NCBI GenBank assembly: GCA_002839205.1
Contig: PGXP01000038.1
Location: 1-10,026 of the forward strand
Direction of reading: 5' to 3'
DNA length: 10,026 bases
Source of the DNA: Spirochaetae bacterium HGW-Spirochaetae-9
GTDB lineage: Bacteria; Spirochaetota; Spirochaetia; Treponematales; Rectinemataceae
Part shown: positions 1 through 6,301 of the stretch, piece by piece
How the letters are laid out: each line of letters starts with the position of its first letter
How positions within the stretch are numbered: the first letter of the stretch is position 1
The notes under the pieces: model-generated
Database searches by the model: none
What the model saw: the letters and a program-made list of their open reading frames with translations, nothing else
Told to the model about the DNA's origin: nothing
Position numbers and translations under genes: made by a program

Positions 1-1988
1 GCGCCCGCGCCTTCGCCGATATGCCCGCCGAATGGAGCGGACTCTATGAAGCCGGCATGTTCACCGAGTTCATGGAGCAGCGGGCGGCGGGACACACCGC
101 CCTGGACGGCGCCATCTACGCCAAAGGTCTGGAGGAGTATCGCGCCGAGATAGCCGAAGCTCGGGCCACCATCGACTGGAGCGGCGATCCGGAAGCCTAC
201 GACAAGAACGAGGAGCTCGTCGCCATGGACATTGCCTGCGAAGCGGCGATCATCTTCGCGCGCAGGCACGCCAGGCTCGCCGAATCCATGGCAGCGGCCG
301 AAACCGACCCCGCCCGCCGCGAGGAGCTGCTTGCCATCGCGGCCATCTGCGACACGATACCGGCCAACGTCCCCACATCCTTCCACGAAGCGGTGCAGAC
401 CTACTGGTTCACCCACCTCGGCACCATCACCGAACTCAACGGCTGGGACTCGATGAGCCCCGGCCATTTCGACCGCCATCTCGAGCCTTTCTACCGGCGC
501 GATCTGGCCGCCGGCAGGATCGATGCCGAAAGGGCGAAGGAAATCCTCGCCTGCTTCTGCGTCAAGGTGAACAACACCCCCGCCCCGCCCAAGGTGGGCG
601 TGACGGCGGCCGAGAGCGGCACCTACAACGACTTCACGCAGATAAGCCTGGGCGGGGTGGACCGCGACGGCGAGGACGCTTCAGGCGCCGTGTCGGCGCT
701 GCTGCTCCAGAGCCTCGACGAACTCCACCTCCTTCAGCCCCAGCCTTCCGTCCACGTGTCGACGAAGACGGCCCAGCCCTTCCTCAAGTTCGCTGCCGAG
801 GTGGCGCGGAAGGGGGCTGGCTATCCCAGCTTCTTCAACGCCGACATCATCGTCCGCGAACAGCTGCGCGCCGGGAAATCCCTCGAGGACGCCCGGGAGG
901 GTGGTACCTCGGGCTGCGTCGAGACGGGCTGCTTTGGCAAGGAAGCCTATATCCTCCACGGCTACCTCAACGTGCCCAAGATCCTCGAACTGGCCATGAA
1001 CGACGGCATAGATCCCTTGAGCGGAAAGCGCGTCGGGCCGGCCACCGGCCGCGCCGAATCCTTCGGCGATTTCGAGGCCCTCTACGCCGCCTTCGAGGCC
1101 CAGCTGCGCTGGGCGGTGGACTGGAAGATCCGCGTGGACAACAAGCTCGCCCGGATCTACGCCGAGAACGTGCCCGCGCCATATCTCTCCGTACTCATCG
1201 CCGACTGCGTCAGGAACGGCCGCGACTATTACAATGGCGGCGCGCGCTACAACACTGACTACATCCAGTGCTGCGGCATCGGAACGATAACGGACAGCCT
1301 CTCGGCGATCAGGACGATGGTGTACGGCAAGGGAAGCGTCTCCATGAAGGAGCTAATGGCAGCGCTCGCCGCCGACTGGCAGGGCTATGAGGAGCTGCGC
1401 GAAACGATATGGAACGGCGTTCCCTTCTATGGAAACGACGACGACAGGGCGGACGATCTGATGCGACGCGTATTCGCCTCGGAGCTCGCGGCGATCGAGG
1501 GAAAGTCGAGCACGCGCGGCCCTACCTACCGCGTGAACATGCTCTCCACGACTTGCCATATCTACTTCGGAACCAAGCTGGGAGCCACGCCCAACGGCCG
1601 CCGTGCCCACAGCCCTGAATCCGACGGGTCTTCCCCTTCGCAGGGGGCGGACAGGAATGGTCCCACGGCGGTGATGAAGTCGGTGGCCAAGATGGATCAG
1701 GTGCGGACGGGCGGAACCCTTTTGAACCAACGCTTCCTGCCCTCTACCTTGGCGGGCGATCGCGGCGTCGACGCCCTCGCTGGCCTCGTGCGGGGCTACT
1801 TCGCCCTCGACGGCCACCACGTGCAGTTCAACGTCGTCGACACGGCCACGCTTCGCAAGGCCCAGGCCAATCCAAGCGAATACCGCAACCTTCTCGTGCG
1901 CGTGGCCGGCTACAGCGACTATTTCGTCGATCTCGACCTGCGCCACCAGGAAGAGATCATCGCGCGCACGGCGCAGGAAGGGATTTAA
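1..1988 (+). CDS. hypD: trans-4-hydroxy-L-proline dehydratase (glycyl radical enzyme), 5' end off the window
   Basis: Family role: an oxygen-sensitive cytosolic radical enzyme that dehydrates trans-4-hydroxy-L-proline to pyrroline-5-carboxylate, which ProC reduces to proline. The frame is open to the left edge, so ATG 21 is internal. Numbered from that Met, C299 and E301 form the GCVE catalytic motif (915-923) and G630 sits in the RVAGYSDYF glycyl-radical loop (1908-1910). Adding 135 gives C434, E436 and G765, the numbering I recall for Clostridioides difficile HypD. The same shift places H25, D143, S199, D204, F205 and Y315 on its substrate-pocket residues H160, D278, S334, D339, F340 and Y450. 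The stretch YEAGMFTEFMEQRA also matches that enzyme closely. About 130 N-terminal residues are missing, against a usual 789 or so. The radical-SAM activase and proC normally sit nearby and must lie upstream if present; nothing related follows. No clear terminator after TAA 1986-1988. Choline and glycerol lyases share GCVE but not this pocket. Confidence 0.95.
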   Translation, partial: ARAFADMPAEWSGLYEAGMFTEFMEQRAAGHTALDGAIYAKGLEEYRAEIAEARATIDWSGDPEAYDKNEELVAMDIACEAAIIFARRHARLAESMAAAETDPARREELLAIAAICDTIPANVPTSFHEAVQTYWFTHLGTITELNGWDSMSPGHFDRHLEPFYRRDLAAGRIDAERAKEILACFCVKVNNTPAPPKVGVTAAESGTYNDFTQISLGGVDRDGEDASGAVSALLLQSLDELHLLQPQPSVHVSTKTAQPFLKFAAEVARKGAGYPSFFNADIIVREQLRAGKSLEDAREGGTSGCVETGCFGKEAYILHGYLNVPKILELAMNDGIDPLSGKRVGPATGRAESFGDFEALYAAFEAQLRWAVDWKIRVDNKLARIYAENVPAPYLSVLIADCVRNGRDYYNGGARYNTDYIQCCGIGTITDSLSAIRTMVYGKGSVSMKELMAALAADWQGYEELRETIWNGVPFYGNDDDRADDLMRRVFASELAAIEGKSSTRGPTYRVNMLSTTCHIYFGTKLGATPNGRRAHSPESDGSSPSQGADRNGPTAVMKSVAKMDQVRTGGTLLNQRFLPSTLAGDRGVDALAGLVRGYFALDGHHVQFNVVDTATLRKAQANPSEYRNLLVRVAGYSDYFVDLDLRHQEEIIARTAQEGI

Positions 1989-2027
1989 GTTCGAAAATCG
2001 GTGTACTACTGTAAGCACGATGAAATA

Positions 2028-2057
2028 TTTACAGGTTTTACTTTTATCTTTTGTAAT
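2028..2057 (+). promoter_or_regulatory. possible sigma-70-type promoter for the restriction operon
   Basis: TTTACA (2028-2033) and TGTAAT (2052-2057) are separated by 18 bases; each differs from the consensus hexamer at one position. They lie in the AT-rich 136-base gap between the hypD stop and ATG 2125, about 70 bases before the start. The composition of this gap makes chance matches likely, so support is weak. A second -10-like hexamer, TAGAAT (2091-2096), has no well-spaced -35 partner. Confidence 0.3.
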
Positions 2058-2124
2058 AAAATGGAACTATCGAGATTGATGTTTTAGATATAGAATAAGC
2101 CATCTTTTAAAATTGGATGGAAGA

Positions 2125-3834
2125 ATGAATTTAAAGCAAGCAATCGAAAAGATTTTAGCTGAATGGCCGCAATCCCGAAAAGACCGCTTCGGAGTGAATC
2201 CATTAGCTTTATTCATTCGTTCTGATTTTCCATTAATCATTCGCACTATACTTGGGAACGATGCAGAGCGTTATACGATTACTGGAAGTGCGGGTGCTGG
2301 AAATTGGGCGAGTGTGCCTTGGTTGGCAGTGATGGATAGTAAAATAACCAGAACGACGACAAAGGGCTTCTATCCAGTCTATTTATTTCGAGAAGATATG
2401 AGTGGCGTATATCTCTCACTCAATCAAGGTACCACAGAAATAATAAAGGAATTGAAACGAAAGAGGGCAATGGAAAAAGCTAAAGCTTTTGCCCTGCACC
2501 TTCGCTCATCAAATCCGCAGCTTTCTCGATGGATTCCAAATATTGAGCTGAGATCGAGTACACCGCTCGGTAGCTCCTATGAAGAACCTAATATCGGTGC
2601 AAAATTCTATCCAAAAGGGAATATACCAGACAATTCAATTCTTGAATCCGACTTGAAAGAATTACTATCCATATATCAAATTGCAATAAACAAACCAACC
2701 TCGCCACCATCCCGACCACCAGAGGTTCCAGAGGTTCCAATGCAGAAAATGATTGGTATTCCCAAACCCTTTCTTCTCCTTGCAGGCATCTCGGGCACAG
2801 GAAAAACAAAATGGGTTCTGGATCGTGAAATTGAGGGGCACAACAATGTTGAAGTGATACCGGTCCGTCCTGACTGGCATGAACCGACCGATCTTCTGGG
2901 CTATACCAGCCGTGTATCTGGATCTCCTGTCTTTGTCCCTACAGCATTTCTGCATTTTCTCGTCAGGGCATGGAGGAATGCCTGGAGCGCTGAACTATCG
3001 CTTTCTTCCTCTTCGGCGATGCTGAGGAAGATGGTGCCTTTCTGGCTCTGCCTCGATGAGATGAACCTTGCTCCGGTTGAGCAGTATTTTGCTGATTATC
3101 TGAGCGTCCTGGAGCAGCGAAAATGGATATCGGGAGTGTATCAGTCGCCGCCCCTTCTTGTGATTGGCGAGGAAATAAGAGAAGCCGTTAGATCGGCTTT
3201 GGGATTCTCTGCCGGCGATCAGCTTTGGACAGCTTTTTTAGGTGCTGGCGGTATCCCGCTTCCGCCCAACCTCATCGTCGTCGGTACGGTGAATATGGAT
3301 GAGACGACGCATGGCTTCAGCCGGAAGGTTCTGGACCGTGCGCTGACGGTCGAATTCGATGCCATTGACTTCAGCAAATTTGGCGGGACAGCACTTGGTG
3401 AAAGCGAAGACGAAATACCATGGACTGGCTTGTCTTCATTCACCGACTCGAAAGAAATAGGCCTGCCGAGCGAGGTGACATCGGAAGTACTCAACTTCCT
3501 TGAAAAATGGAATGCAGTCCTCGCTCAGACGTCCTTTAGAATCGCATATCGCACCATCAATGAGAGCCTACTGATAGCTGGCTCCCTTGCTGGTCAGCCT
3601 GTTGCGAAGATTCTCGACTGGATCGCCATGACAAAGCTTCTTCCCCGTCTTGAAGGCGATGAAAACAAACTCGGAATGGACAGGGAAGGCGGAGAAGCTT
3701 CGTATATCGACGATATCATGGCTGACTGGTCTTCGCGTTTTGGCGCACTGTGGCTGGGCAGTCATGCAAAACGGAAGCTGGACTTCATGAGCCAGCGGCT
3801 GAAAAGGTCCGGATATACTTCCTTTTGGCCATGA
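2125..3834 (+). CDS. McrB-like AAA+ NTPase with DUF3578 (MrcB-type) N-terminal domain
   Basis: Likely motor and recognition subunit of a type IV (McrBC-like) restriction complex: the N-terminal domain would bind modified DNA, and the AAA+ ring would drive translocation and activate the nuclease encoded next. Residues 1-190 resemble DUF3578/MrcB N-terminal domains (GSAGAGNWASVPW, then KGFYPVYLF and GVYLSLNQGT). A Pro-rich linker spans about 190-206. The AAA+ part shows Walker A GISGTGKT (221-228), the McrB-family pattern VRPDWHEPTDLLGY, Walker B LCLDEMN (D311, E312), sensor-1 N390 in NMDETTHGFSR, arginine-finger candidates R400 and R405, FRIAYRTINE, and the terminal GYTSFWP. At 569 residues it is longer than E. 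coli McrB (about 460). ATG 2125 is chosen over TTG 2113, four codons upstream in frame; GGA at 2115-2117 is a weak ribosome site for ATG 2125. Whether it uses GTP, as E. coli McrB does, or ATP is not visible. The stop overlaps the next start. Confidence 0.88.
   Translation: MNLKQAIEKILAEWPQSRKDRFGVNPLALFIRSDFPLIIRTILGNDAERYTITGSAGAGNWASVPWLAVMDSKITRTTTKGFYPVYLFREDMSGVYLSLNQGTTEIIKELKRKRAMEKAKAFALHLRSSNPQLSRWIPNIELRSSTPLGSSYEEPNIGAKFYPKGNIPDNSILESDLKELLSIYQIAINKPTSPPSRPPEVPEVPMQKMIGIPKPFLLLAGISGTGKTKWVLDREIEGHNNVEVIPVRPDWHEPTDLLGYTSRVSGSPVFVPTAFLHFLVRAWRNAWSAELSLSSSSAMLRKMVPFWLCLDEMNLAPVEQYFADYLSVLEQRKWISGVYQSPPLLVIGEEIREAVRSALGFSAGDQLWTAFLGAGGIPLPPNLIVVGTVNMDETTHGFSRKVLDRALTVEFDAIDFSKFGGTALGESEDEIPWTGLSSFTDSKEIGLPSEVTSEVLNFLEKWNAVLAQTSFRIAYRTINESLLIAGSLAGQPVAKILDWIAMTKLLPRLEGDENKLGMDREGGEASYIDDIMADWSSRFGALWLGSHAKRKLDFMSQRLKRSGYTSFWP
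2722..2739 (+). repeat. 9-bp tandem duplication in the linker of the McrB-like gene
   Basis: GAGGTTCCA occurs twice in tandem and encodes E-V-P-E-V-P (residues 200-205). It lies in a Pro-rich linker between the DUF3578 domain and the AAA+ domain. Sampled rows before it are mostly 32-48% G+C (one reaches 55%), whereas rows after it are 50-60%, so it marks both a domain joint and a change in composition. Confidence 0.85.
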
Positions 3835-6098
3835 TCATGCAGGATAAAAAGGAAGCGCTCGCAATTGATACGCAGTCGTGGCTGCTGCGCCTGCGGACTA
3901 CCGCTGATCCAGAAGCCCAGCTGTCTGATCTCGCCCGGCTACTCGGCAGGCCGAAAGATCATCCTTCATTGGCCGCCAGCGTTGAGGTGCGGGCTCCCTG
4001 CTGGGTTCCAGATGCTGTGGCACGATGGCCTTCCGTATTCGAAAACTCAATATATGCTTTAAGTGTGCGTCCGAAAAAAGGGTGGATTATTCGCAGTGTC
4101 CGCCATCCAGTCTTCAGCTCCATAGAAGATTCTCTCGACGTTGAGGACGGAACCTGGCGGGGTACGATAAAGACAGGGAACGATATCGGTTGGTTTCCCC
4201 TCGAAATTGCCGTACAGGATGAAAGTACCCTTGAACTGCGGACAGACAGCGTGGCATGGCAGGTGTGGCCGCTCAAACTTGATTATGCGAACGACTTAAA
4301 GGCTGTAACCAGTACCATAGAGTCAGAATATCCTTTATGGATTTTCAGCTTTGGATCCATGACAGAGAACGATGCAGGCAGAAGCAGCGGACGCAATGAC
4401 CGATTCCTTCTGCTCTGGTTCGCGCAGTTCCGAAAAGTATGGGAAGGCCTTGAAAAAGGGCTGAGCATTGTCATCGAAAACCCTCATATGGCGATAGTCC
4501 AGGAGACTTCATCTGTGCGTCTGGATCGCCTGAAAGGAAGGCTGAATCACCGGCTAGAAGAGAAGATCGCAGAAGATGGAATTCAGACCGGTCACCGCTA
4601 CGATACGGATATATGGCATTCGAGCCTTGATACGCCAGAAAACCGCTTTGTTCTCCATGTTCTCAACGAATGCCTTATAGGGCTGCAGCGTTTCAGGACT
4701 GCAATAGATAGACCAGGTATTTCTGCTTCCTTTCTGGCGCGTCTCAATGGATGGATTCGCTCAATGGCGACAATTAAAGCGAATCCGATGTTCCGCGGCG
4801 TAGGGAGTTTTACCGGAATGTCGCAGGAGTCGCTCGTGCTCTACAACCGCACTGGCTATTCCGCCGTCTATCGCGCATGGCTGGAGCTGCGAAGGTGCCT
4901 TGAATTCTTCGCTCATGCGGCTTCAAGCCGCTTGGGAATGCGCAGCATTAACGAACTCTATGAAATTTGGTGTTTTCTGGAAGTCCGCAACATTCTGGTC
5001 AACCTGGGACTTGTGCTTAAGGAAAAAAAATCGCCTCGCTGGAGAACGAATGGAGTACAGCGCGACATCGACAACAGCTCAGCATTCAGGTTTGAAGGCG
5101 CGAATGGAGTGCGGCTGTCGCTCTCGCATGAACCGGTGTTCAGCCGCAGCGGTGACAGGAAGCTTGTGAGCTTCACCGTTTCGCAGAGGCCGGATATTGT
5201 ACTGGAAGCGCACTGGCCAGCAGCGGTAGAGACTCCTGAACGCCGGCTGCTATGGATTTTTGATGCGAAATACCGCTTAAAGGTAAAACAGCCGGAAGAC
5301 CTGTGGAACCGTGATGAGGGTATGGGAAGAGTTTCGGAATATCTGGTGCCTCCCGACGCGATAGATCAGATGCACCGCTATCGCGATTCGATCTATCTGA
5401 TCTCTGAAGATGAAAAATCGAGGCCTGTCATATCGGCGCTTGCGCTGTATCCTGGGCTGTTCGACCAAACGGCTGCGCTCAGCAATAATCCCTATTATTC
5501 GGCGATCAGCGAAGTGGGCATAGGCGCTTTCCCCTTGGTCCCCGGGGAAAATGGAAGTATATGGCTTCAGGAATACTTGGAAGACGCGCTTGAACTGCGC
5601 AATCCTGCGGCTGTCACCGATCGCACATCGGTGAAGATTCCCGTTTCAGGACTGAAATACTCCGAGGACGATGTCCTTATTGTCTACCTTTCATCCGACC
5701 GGGACAGGGAGTATCTAAATAAATTCAGCGATGGATATGCGGAACACTATCACATCTACGTTCGGGGAGGACCATCGCCATCCCGCCTGGAACGAGTCCA
5801 TTATCTGGCAGTCATCGATATTCCTCGGTCTGATGGTCCATACAGGATGATCCGTGGCGTTTACCTGATCAGGGAAACGCAGAGGCGAAAAAGAGGAAAT
5901 ATTGATCCATCAGCTTCGGGAACCTCTAAACCGCGAGACAGCATGGCCGACTGCCATCTGCTGTTGATCGGGAATTACCTGCAGCTGCCTCAGCCGCTGG
6001 CTGTTGCCAGGGGCGGCGGGCACTGGTTCAGGTATACTTCACTTACGAAGCTTTTTGAGGCAAAGAATTTCTCCGATCTTTGCACGGTGAGGGAATAG
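3831..6098 (+). CDS. McrC-like nuclease subunit: DUF2357 plus PD-(D/E)XK (DUF524-type)
   Basis: Likely endonuclease subunit that partners the McrB-like NTPase to cut modified DNA. ATG 3831 overlaps the preceding TGA as ATGA, indicating coupled translation; the frame is open further upstream, but earlier starts would lie inside the previous gene. No clear Shine-Dalgarno is present, and ATG 3837 is an alternative. The 755-residue product has a DUF2357-type N-terminal half with the hallmarks DTPENRFV (267-274) and NELYEIWCF (374-382). The nuclease core shows P454-D455, then D478-A-K480 in IFDAKY, and Q513-M-H-R-Y517, a RecB-type QxxxY motif inside DQMHRYRDS. All expected catalytic positions are intact. 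From about residue 610 a further 145-residue segment, rich in predicted beta strands (YHIYVRGG, VHYLAVIDI, RMIRGVYLI, HLLLIGNYL, HWFRYTSL), follows the point where I expect the nuclease fold to end; its function is not recognised. It is far larger than E. coli McrC (about 350 residues). Confidence 0.88.
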   Translation: MIMQDKKEALAIDTQSWLLRLRTTADPEAQLSDLARLLGRPKDHPSLAASVEVRAPCWVPDAVARWPSVFENSIYALSVRPKKGWIIRSVRHPVFSSIEDSLDVEDGTWRGTIKTGNDIGWFPLEIAVQDESTLELRTDSVAWQVWPLKLDYANDLKAVTSTIESEYPLWIFSFGSMTENDAGRSSGRNDRFLLLWFAQFRKVWEGLEKGLSIVIENPHMAIVQETSSVRLDRLKGRLNHRLEEKIAEDGIQTGHRYDTDIWHSSLDTPENRFVLHVLNECLIGLQRFRTAIDRPGISASFLARLNGWIRSMATIKANPMFRGVGSFTGMSQESLVLYNRTGYSAVYRAWLELRRCLEFFAHAASSRLGMRSINELYEIWCFLEVRNILVNLGLVLKEKKSPRWRTNGVQRDIDNSSAFRFEGANGVRLSLSHEPVFSRSGDRKLVSFTVSQRPDIVLEAHWPAAVETPERRLLWIFDAKYRLKVKQPEDLWNRDEGMGRVSEYLVPPDAIDQMHRYRDSIYLISEDEKSRPVISALALYPGLFDQTAALSNNPYYSAISEVGIGAFPLVPGENGSIWLQEYLEDALELRNPAAVTDRTSVKIPVSGLKYSEDDVLIVYLSSDRDREYLNKFSDGYAEHYHIYVRGGPSPSRLERVHYLAVIDIPRSDGPYRMIRGVYLIRETQRRKRGNIDPSASGTSKPRDSMADCHLLLIGNYLQLPQPLAVARGGGHWFRYTSLTKLFEAKNFSDLCTVRE

Positions 6099-6301
6099 CT
6101 TTTTCATCATATGGGTATATAGAGGTGATGCTGCTTTTCTCTTGTTGGTTTTAGCCACATAGGCTATTCGAATTTTCAATTGCGACAAAATGTTGCATTA
6201 AAGTTGCGTAAGTTTTATAGTCAAATAAAAAATAAAGTCTTTTTGTATAATTACTTAAAAAATGCAAATTGCGTAGAATTGCGTAGAATTGCGTAAAACA
6301 A
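6099..6301. other. convergent AT-rich intergenic region with TTGC-centred repeats
   Basis: This 203-base gap separates the ends of the McrC-like gene (plus) and the AlbA_2 gene (minus). Besides the tandem repeat at 6268-6297, TTGCGAC (6180), TTGCATT (6193) and TTGCGTA (6204) look like degenerate relatives. AAAAA and TTTTT around 6225-6244 could form a weak two-way terminator stem, but it is A/T only and unconvincing. CATCAT and GTGATG near 6107-6130 could pair in a short hairpin before a T-rich run. No gene is supported here. Confidence 0.5.
6268..6297 (+). repeat. three tandem copies of a 10-bp repeat AATTGCGTAG
   Basis: Units occupy 6268-6277, 6278-6287 and 6288-6297; the first two are identical and the third ends in A instead of G. 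The array ends four bases before the stop codon of the minus-strand AlbA_2 gene. A period of 10 bases is close to one helical turn, as in binding-site arrays. An isolated TTGCGTA lies at 6204-6210 on the same strand, and an inverted copy of the unit lies upstream of the AlbA_2 gene at 7987-7997. Confidence 0.9.

Noticed and set aside
21..23. ATG as the start of the glycyl radical enzyme
   Set aside because: The frame is open to the left edge and the enzyme lacks about 130 expected N-terminal residues from this Met, so the start lies outside the window.
1353..2018. 221-codon minus-strand reading frame opposite hypD
   Set aside because: It is a shadow of the conserved hypD 3' half with Arg/His/Val-rich low-information sequence.
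2113..2124. TTG 2113 as the start of the McrB-like gene
   Set aside because: ATG 2125 gives a normal family N-terminus, and the added four residues carry no conserved signal.
3750..3830. Upstream in-frame starts for the McrC-like gene
   Set aside because: They lie within the McrB-like coding sequence, and ATG 3831 with its ATGA overlap is the natural coupled start.
6268..6297. CRISPR array
   Set aside because: Ten-base units in direct tandem without spacers do not fit CRISPR; no cas genes are present.
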